NCBI GenBank assembly: GCA_016792805.1
Contig: JAEUHX010000014.1
Location: 1-39,461, forward strand
Source: Planctomycetota bacterium
GTDB taxonomy: Bacteria > Planctomycetota > UBA1135 > JACQFD01
Length of the DNA: 39,461 nucleotides
Direction: 5' to 3'
Under the pieces are notes generated by a model. It was not told where the DNA came from. It saw only the letters and a list, made by a program, of their open reading frames with translations, and did no database searches. Below are positions 33,797 through 39,461 of this stretch, one piece after another. The position numbers were made by a program, and so were the translations under genes. Within the stretch, counting starts at the first letter, position 1; each line of letters opens with the position of its first letter.

Positions 33797-36700
33797 TCAT
33801 CCCTTGGGCTGCGTCATCTGCACCGTCACCGGCCCCTTCAGCGACAGTTCCCGCTGCGGGAACGGCACTTCGATGCCCTCGCGACGGAGCGCGCTCAGCA
33901 CGGCGACGCGCATGGCGGTTTCGCTGTCGAAGCGCATGCTGATGGCGGTCCAGTAGCGCAGCTCGAAGACGAGCGCGCTGTCGCCGAAATCCAATAAAAC
34001 CACGATCGGCTCGGGCTTGGGGAGCACTTCTTTGCGGCCGGCAATCACACCGAGAAGGACCGACCTCACTTTTTCCGCGTCGCTGCCGTACGCCACGCCG
34101 ACGCGCACGGCCGCCCGCACCTTGGGGTCGCGGCCGGTTTGATTTACGAGGCGTCGCCCGACGATCTCACGATTGGGAATCAGAATCTCGTAGTTCTCTG
34201 GCGTGAGGATCCGCGTCGTACTGATTGTGATATCTATGACTTCTCCGATGCGCCCCTCCGATTCGATGACGTCGCCCACCTTCACGGGCCGCGAGAACAG
34301 CAGGATCAGCCCATTCAGGAAGTTCGCCGCCGACTCCTGCATGCCAAGGCCGACGCCAAAGCCGGCGGCGCCGAGCACGATGGCGAAGTCGCGCAACTCA
34401 AAGCCCAAGAATCCAAGCGAAGCCACGAATCCAAACACGATGACAAGGTAGGCGCTCACGACTGCGATGGCGTAGCGGGTCCCGACGTCGAGCTTTGTGT
34501 GGGGAAGCGCGAAGAGCGAGAGCCCCTTCCGCGTCCACGACGCGAGAATCCCGGTGCCAATGAGCGACAGCGCAAAAAATGCGACATCTCGAGCGCTGAA
34601 TCGCCGGCCGCCGACGACGCCTACATCGACCGCCTGCAGCTCCGTCGTCCCAACGCGCAGGAGGACCACAAATGCGAACCACGCCCCCGCGAAGCAGCCC
34701 ACCAGCGCGCCGACCTTCACCATGGAGTTCAGCAGCGCCGTCTTCTGCGCCGCGACGGCGTCGTCAGCCGCACCGAGGTCGAGCCGCGGCAGCACGCGAT
34801 CCCAAAGCTGAAGAATCGCCCGGTGACCCACCGACGCGAGCGCCACGATTGCCGTGCCGCCGATGGAGATCGAAGTCAAGTATCGGGCGAGGAATTCGTA
34901 TCCCAGAAGCCGCAGTACGAACACCGCGATTGCAAAGAAAAGCGCCGCCGGCCTCAATCGCAATAGAAGCGCTCTCAGAAACTCGAGCGCGCGATTGTGG
35001 GAGCGCGGCAGCAGCTCCTCCAGCACCGACTCGCGCGCAAACACAAGAACGACGGCAATCGTCAGGAGCCCCTGCTCCATCCGCGCCAGCAGCTCCATGA
35101 AGCCCGCGTTGCGCCCCGCGTAGCCGAGCGCCTCCAACACGTTGCGCGGAATCGCGATCGCCGTGAACGGAAGCGACGCGAGCACGGCCACGCGTGCCAC
35201 ATATTTCGCCGTGCCATCGCCCACAGGGACGAGCCGCAGCGCGGCGTCGTCCGGGCGGAAGCACCCCGACACGACGGCCAGAGCCAATCGCACTAAAAAG
35301 ACCACAATGACACCCGACTCGACGGCGCGGTTCAGCGCCGGATCGCCAGCGAAGAGCCGCACCGCCAGCACCACCGCGAGCAGCGTGAACACGGTGAGCG
35401 CCATTCGCCGCGCCGTGCCGATCGCCAGCCGCTGGGCACGTTCGGGAACGGTGAGCGCGTGCCCGACTGGCATCCTCTTTGAGAGATTGAGGGCTGCCCG
35501 TCGCGTCACGATGACCAGCAAAAGCGCCAGCGGGAACAGCACAGCCGCTGCGAGCACCCGCGGAAGGTTTGCGCGTTCAAACAGATAGGTCCGAGCATTC
35601 GCCACGAGTGCCTGCACCGTGCGCGGCGCGTTGCGCACGATCGACACGGCGTCAAGAACGGCCATCCTGAGCGACTCGAAGTCGATCTGCGTCCCCACCC
35701 TCACAAAAAGCCCGTGGGCTCGGACGAACTGCTCCTCCTCGTCGAGCGTCTCGAGAAATTGTTGGATCGACGCCGTGCGCGCGCCAGCGGCGTCGGCCAA
35801 GCGGCTTGCCGCACTCGCCCGTGCCGACAGCGCCTCGCGATGCTCGCGCTTCGAATGCTCCCAGCTCGCCAGAAACGCCTCCGCGTCCGCTTCTCGGGCG
35901 CGCCCCGCGGCGCGGTCAGCCTCGAACATTTCTGTAACTTCTTGCCGCTCTTCGCCCTCGCGAGCCTCGAGATGCGCGGATTCGCGGCGCGCCGCCGCCG
36001 CGTCGGCCCGCGCCTGCTTCGCCGTCGCCCGCAGGACCCGCAGCTCGGCGCCGGAATCTTGGACCTCCTTCGATCGCCGAAGCTCCTGCACCGATCGGTA
36101 ACTTTCGATCCAGCGCTCCTCGTTCCCGGGCGTCCGATCCTGCAGCTGCTCGCGCAGCTCTTGGAACCGCACGCGCTCCGCCGCGAGCCGCCCCGCGATT
36201 CCGTCGTCGAACACGATGCGAGCCGTCTCGACGCGCGCCCCCAGCGCCGCCGCCGCCAGCTCCGCCGTGCGCGCTTCGTGCTCACGCACCCCTCGGGTGC
36301 TCTCGGCGAGCTCCGTGGTCGCCGCGCGACGCGCTGCCTGCGCAGCAGCCTCCGCCGCGTCGCGGTCGGCCCTAAGTTGCAACAGATACGCAGCCGAGAG
36401 AGACTGGAGCTGCCGCGCCCGCGCCGCGATTTGGGCGCGCTGCGCGTCAGCCTCGGCGCGAAGCGTCTCCACGAGGTCGCCCGCGCGCCGGTCGCGCTCG
36501 TCGAGGAATCGCTGGAGCCGCTCGGCGTAAGCCACCCGCAGTTCGAGCCGCGAAGCCTCGAAAGCCGCCGCCGTTGGGCCGAAGGAGCTCTCTCCCACCT
36601 GCAGCGCACGCCGGGAGCGTTCGGTTTCGTCGCGGTCGAGGCGCAAACGCTCGCGCTCGTCGTAGCTCCCGCCCGACACAAGACGCTCCGCGGAGGCGAG

Positions 36701-37108
36701 CCGCCGGTCGATCTCCGTGAGCGCACTGCGCTCCCGTTCGAGCACCGTCGTCAGCTCTTGGAGCAGCGGCTCCGTCGGCTTGTCCACAGGCGGCGGTGCC
36801 GGATTGCGCCGACGCGCGTCGGCTGCGGCGCGCCGCGCCGGCAAGTTGGTCAGCTCTGCCTCGAGCTCCTTTTCGCGGCGCAGAAGCGCTTCCAGGTCGC
36901 CATAGGCGTCTGCGAGGCGCCGCAGCACGCGCCCCTCGTCAATCGCTGCGAGCCCGCGTTTGGTGGAGTCCTTCTCTGCGGCCGCCGCGCGCTCGAGCGT
37001 CTGCTCGCGCAGCTTCGCAGCCTCCTCGAGCGTCTTCGGCATCGACGCCCCTTGGGGAAGCCAACCCGTGAGACCAGCGAGAAGAGCAAACGCGAGCACG
37101 CGGACCAT
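33797..37108 (-). CDS. large MscS-family mechanosensitive channel
   Basis: The ATG at 37108 opens a signal-like segment (VRVLAFALLAGLTGWLPQGA), giving 1103 residues. Residues about 30-500 are arginine- and alanine-rich with heptads (LEEAAKLREQTLERAAAAEK; ATTELAESTRGVREHEARTA), a long coiled coil. Several helices follow between about 540 and 880. The MscS domain is C-terminal: FGVGLGMQESAANFLNGLIL, LFSRPVKVGDVIESEGRIGE, VIDITISTTRILTPENYEIL, IPNREIVGRRLVNQTGRDPK. This is the MscK/KefA-like layout; the channel opens under membrane tension to release solutes. It is divergent from mqnD with about 100 bp between. Confidence 0.92.
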   Translation of the reverse strand: MVRVLAFALLAGLTGWLPQGASMPKTLEEAAKLREQTLERAAAAEKDSTKRGLAAIDEGRVLRRLADAYGDLEALLRREKELEAELTNLPARRAAADARRRNPAPPPVDKPTEPLLQELTTVLERERSALTEIDRRLASAERLVSGGSYDERERLRLDRDETERSRRALQVGESSFGPTAAAFEASRLELRVAYAERLQRFLDERDRRAGDLVETLRAEADAQRAQIAARARQLQSLSAAYLLQLRADRDAAEAAAQAARRAATTELAESTRGVREHEARTAELAAAALGARVETARIVFDDGIAGRLAAERVRFQELREQLQDRTPGNEERWIESYRSVQELRRSKEVQDSGAELRVLRATAKQARADAAAARRESAHLEAREGEERQEVTEMFEADRAAGRAREADAEAFLASWEHSKREHREALSARASAASRLADAAGARTASIQQFLETLDEEEQFVRAHGLFVRVGTQIDFESLRMAVLDAVSIVRNAPRTVQALVANARTYLFERANLPRVLAAAVLFPLALLLVIVTRRAALNLSKRMPVGHALTVPERAQRLAIGTARRMALTVFTLLAVVLAVRLFAGDPALNRAVESGVIVVFLVRLALAVVSGCFRPDDAALRLVPVGDGTAKYVARVAVLASLPFTAIAIPRNVLEALGYAGRNAGFMELLARMEQGLLTIAVVLVFARESVLEELLPRSHNRALEFLRALLLRLRPAALFFAIAVFVLRLLGYEFLARYLTSISIGGTAIVALASVGHRAILQLWDRVLPRLDLGAADDAVAAQKTALLNSMVKVGALVGCFAGAWFAFVVLLRVGTTELQAVDVGVVGGRRFSARDVAFFALSLIGTGILASWTRKGLSLFALPHTKLDVGTRYAIAVVSAYLVIVFGFVASLGFLGFELRDFAIVLGAAGFGVGLGMQESAANFLNGLILLFSRPVKVGDVIESEGRIGEVIDITISTTRILTPENYEILIPNREIVGRRLVNQTGRDPKVRAAVRVGVAYGSDAEKVRSVLLGVIAGRKEVLPKPEPIVVLLDFGDSALVFELRYWTAISMRFDSETAMRVAVLSALRREGIEVPFPQRELSLKGPVTVQMTQPKG

Positions 37109-37211
37109 GGCGCTCCGATTCTGGCGACGCAGAGGGGAAAAGCACGAATCGCGATGGCGGCGCCACCCGCCGCCGCCGCGGCGCACGGCGCACGCTGCTA
37201 TTCTCCCCGCC

Positions 37212-38057
37212 ATGCCCGAGATCCGTGAGCTCACCCTCGCCCACAGCCCCGACCCCGACGACGCGTTCATGCACTACGCGCTCGCCGCAGAGCGGATCGA
37301 CACGGCGGAGTTTCGCTTCCGCCATGTGTTGGAAGACATCGAGACGCTCAATAAACGGGCGATGCGCGGGGAGCACGAGATCACGGCGGTGTCGCTCCAC
37401 GCCTATGCGTATTGCTTGGAGCAGTATGCGTTGCTTCCTCACGGCGCGAGCATCGGCGATAAGTACGGACCGAAGATCGTGGCCAAGGGAGAGTACAAGA
37501 TTCGCGATCTGAAGCGTTCGCCGATCGCGGTGCCGGGCACGATGACGACGGCCTATTTGGTGCTTCGCCTGGCGCTCGGCGATTTCGAGCACGTGGTGGT
37601 GCCGTTCGATCAGATTTGTGAGCGCGTCGCAAGTGGCGAGTTCCCCGCCGGGCTCATCATCCACGAGGGACAGCTCACCTATCAGCGCCTCGGATTGACA
37701 CAGATTCTTGATCTTGGCGAGTGGTTCCATGGCGTGACGGGCGGGCTGCCGCTCCCGCTCGGCGTGAACGCGATTCGGAAGGACCTCGGGAAAGACATCG
37801 GGCGCGTGTCGGGATATTTGAAGAAGTCGATCGCCTACGGGCTCGAGCACCGCGACGAGGCTCTCGCGCACGCGCTGAAATTCGGCCGCGGGCTCGACAC
37901 GAAGCTCGCAGATACTTTTGTTGGAATGTATGTGAACGATTTCACGCTCGACTTCGGCGACCGCGGCCGAGCCGGGGTGAAGGAGCTGCTGGAGCGCGCC
38001 CACGCGGCCGGTCTGATTCCGCAGCCGGTGGCGCTGGAGTTCGCTCCGGTGGAGTAA
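37212..38057 (+). CDS. mqnD: MqnD-like menaquinone biosynthesis protein (futalosine pathway)
   Basis: The 281-residue product, from the ATG at 37212, has LAHSPDPDDAFMHYALAAER, FRHVLEDIETLNKRAMRGEH, EITAVSLHAYAYCLEQYALL, HGASIGDKYGPKIVAKGEY, RSPIAVPGTMTTAYLVLRLA and EFPAGLIIHEGQLTYQRLGL. This is the MqnA/MqnD fold with the COG2107 pattern; MqnD converts cyclic dehypoxanthinyl futalosine to 1,4-dihydroxy-6-naphthoate. Its sequence subgroup is often labelled only as menaquinone biosynthesis family protein, so enzyme identity is likely but not certain. No other mqn genes are in the window. A non-coding repeat region follows. Confidence 0.78.
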   Translation: MPEIRELTLAHSPDPDDAFMHYALAAERIDTAEFRFRHVLEDIETLNKRAMRGEHEITAVSLHAYAYCLEQYALLPHGASIGDKYGPKIVAKGEYKIRDLKRSPIAVPGTMTTAYLVLRLALGDFEHVVVPFDQICERVASGEFPAGLIIHEGQLTYQRLGLTQILDLGEWFHGVTGGLPLPLGVNAIRKDLGKDIGRVSGYLKKSIAYGLEHRDEALAHALKFGRGLDTKLADTFVGMYVNDFTLDFGDRGRAGVKELLERAHAAGLIPQPVALEFAPVE

Positions 38058-38157
38058 CGGCCAGAGGCTCGGAAGCGCGCCGCCGAGATGATTGAATTCT
38101 CCGGAGACTTTGAGGGCGGCTCTCCTGACGTGGGGCGCGGAGTTCGGTGGCCCATTC

Positions 38158-38250
38158 GATAAGTGGGGTCGGCGCGTGCGCGCTACTCCAAGTCAATAAG
38201 TGGGGTTGGTGTGTTGGCGCTTCACAAAGTCAATAAGTGGGGTCGGCGCG
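38158..38250. repeat. three 37-bp direct repeats
   Basis: AATAAGTGGGGT or close variants begin near 38158, 38195 and 38232, 37 bp apart, each followed by TCGG/TTGG-type bases. The middle copy has diverged (TTGGTGTGTTGG for TCGGCGCGTGCG). The third copy runs into the first hairpin of the large array. Confidence 0.65.
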
Positions 38251-39461
38251 TGCGCCGACCGGCGAGCGCGCGCGTGCGCGCGCGGATTTCGACTTGCGCC
38301 TCGGGAAGAATGGGGCGTGGGCTTGCCCGGGACGATTCGGCGGCGCTTGCGCCGCCGGATGAAACATCGCGCTGCCGATTCGTCATCGCGCGGGCCAAGC
38401 CCCGCGCCATGGGTCGGCGCGTGCGCCGACCCTACGTGTAGACTTGACATGTGTGCGCTCTGCGCCAGTCGGATTCTGCGCGCGCCATGGCCTCGCATCT
38501 GCGGAACTCGCCGCGCCAAGACCGACCCACGCCCCATTCCAAGCCGTCGCGCATCTGTGAAGTCGTAGGGCGCGGGCTTGCCCGGGACGATTCGGCGGCG
38601 CTTGCGCCGCAGGATGAAACATCGCGCTGCCGATTCGTCATCGCGCGGGGCAAGCCCCGCGCGATGGGTCGGCGCGTGCGCCGACCCTACGAGTCGAAAT
38701 CTGTGCACGCGAAGACCGGCCTGCGGCCCATTCGAAGCCGGATCGCATCTGTGAAGTTAAAGGTGGGGCAATCTGGCGCGCCAACGTCTCTCGCAATCAC
38801 TGAGCCGCTGCCGTAGGGCGCGGGCATCGCCCGCGACGATCTCGCGCGCGCTTGCGCGCGCGGATGACGAAGCCTGCCTTCGACGATTCGTCATCGCGCG
38901 GGGCAAGCCCCGCGCCATGGGTCGGCGCGTGCGCCGACCCTACGGATCGAAATCTGTTCACATGAAAACCGGCCTGCGGCGCATTCGAAGCCGGGTCGCA
39001 TCTGTGAAGTTAGAGGTGGGGCAATCTGGCGCCCCAACGTCTCTCGTAATCACTGAACCGCCGCCGTAGGGCGCGGGCATCGCCCGCGACGATCTCGCGC
39101 GCGCTTGCGCGCGCGGATGACGAAGCCCGCCTTCGACGATTCGCCGTCGCGGGGGGCAACCCCCCCCCCAATGGTCGGCGCGTGCGCCGACCCCACGGAT
39201 CGAAATCTTTTAACATGCAAAACGGCCAGCGGCGCAATCGAATCCGCGTCGCATCTGTGAAGTTAGAGGTGGGGCCATCTGGCGCCCCAACGTCTCTCGT
39301 AATAACTGAACCGACGCCGGAGGGCGGGGGCATCGCCGGCGACGATCTCTCGCGCGCTTGCGCGCGCGGATGACGAAGCCTGCCTTCGACGGTTGGTCAT
39401 CGCGCGGGGCAAGCCCCGCGCGATGGGTCGGCGCGTGCGCCGACCCTACTTATTTTGTGCG
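38241..39461. repeat. tandem array of ~253-bp hairpin-rich units
   Basis: The GGTCGGCGCGTGCGCCGACC hairpin begins at 38412, 38667, 38920, 39173 and 39426 (steps 255, 253, 253, 253), with a partial copy at 38241. Each unit also has a 9-bp-stem hairpin with TT loop (38338-38357, 38593-38611, 38843-38862, 39096-39115, 39351-39366), a GCGCGGGGC-AA-GCCCCGCGC stem, and a conserved spacer (CGCATCTGTGAAGTTA...). Only frames created by the repeats exist, so it is non-coding. The array reaches the window end and may continue beyond it. Confidence 0.85.

Noticed and set aside
33577..33997. Plus-strand frames continuing past the RNALSHG fragment
   Set aside because: They run antisense through the MscS C-terminus and have His/Arg-rich shadow composition.
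34139..37071. Long plus-strand frames opposite the MscS gene (e.g. 35714-37228)
   Set aside because: High-GC antisense shadows; translations are Arg/Pro/Leu-rich without domains, while the minus strand has a clear MscS domain.
38163..39373. Several 60-170-codon frames in the repeat array
   Set aside because: They are created by the repeats on both strands, repeat with the unit, and show no independent coding signal.
38241..39461. CRISPR array
   Set aside because: Units are ~253 bp with conserved spacers and multiple hairpins; there are no short direct repeats with unique 30-40-bp spacers.

Overview
The window looks like chromosome from a high-GC, probably planctomycete-related bacterium. 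This is inferred from protein content only: an Rhs core carrying a dockerin-like DxDxDG calcium loop, an ECF sigma factor fused to a membrane-anchored ectodomain, FG-GAP, PIG-L and sodium/solute-symporter proteins, and a futalosine-pathway menaquinone gene. Many starts lack a clear Shine-Dalgarno site. No rRNA, tRNA or CRISPR array was seen.

Positions 1-6130 (nearly all minus strand) are a decayed Rhs polymorphic-toxin region. Broken YD-repeat/Rhs pieces alternate with small intact genes. Two pieces still end in the Rhs core boundary motif (DPSG / DPQG) followed by an unrelated variable C-terminal domain, and each has a small gene immediately downstream: a papain-like candidate toxin with a lipoprotein, and a cysteine-rich candidate toxin overlapping a four-helix membrane protein by 8 nt. 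A PD-(D/E)XK-like protein and a three-helix membrane protein look like cargo or immunity genes left behind. IstB-like transposon remnants and a 70-bp palindrome lie between the modules.

Positions 6194-9899 hold small membrane-anchored proteins, an FG-GAP protein (with a broken echo of it at 6030-6130) and a DUF2911 protein. Positions 9968-15603 are a tight minus-strand operon: CDGSH iron-sulfur protein, M28 peptidase, PIG-L deacetylase-like protein, a 44-residue one-helix protein and an SSS-family transporter, consistent with breakdown outside the cytoplasm coupled to uptake. Next come a divergent GNAT gene, a MarR regulator with a C-terminal four-cysteine cluster followed by a protoglobin, then leuS with DUF1697, YdeI-like and unknown genes, downstream of a 1179-residue sigma factor/ectodomain fusion.

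Positions 25842-29552 carry small plus-strand genes (YcxB-like, DUF6265, DUF1801, DUF2200 and unknowns). An AlbA_2 (Schlafen-like) fragment at about 29730 ends at a truncated IS3-family element. A large secreted GxSxG hydrolase-like protein follows, then a remnant region, a large MscS-type channel on the minus strand, and mqnD on the plus strand. From about 38158 to the window end the DNA is non-coding: three 37-bp repeats, then a roughly 253-bp tandem array in which every unit carries several perfect hairpins. One stem has changed sequence on both arms together, which suggests selection on, or exchange of, structure rather than sequence.
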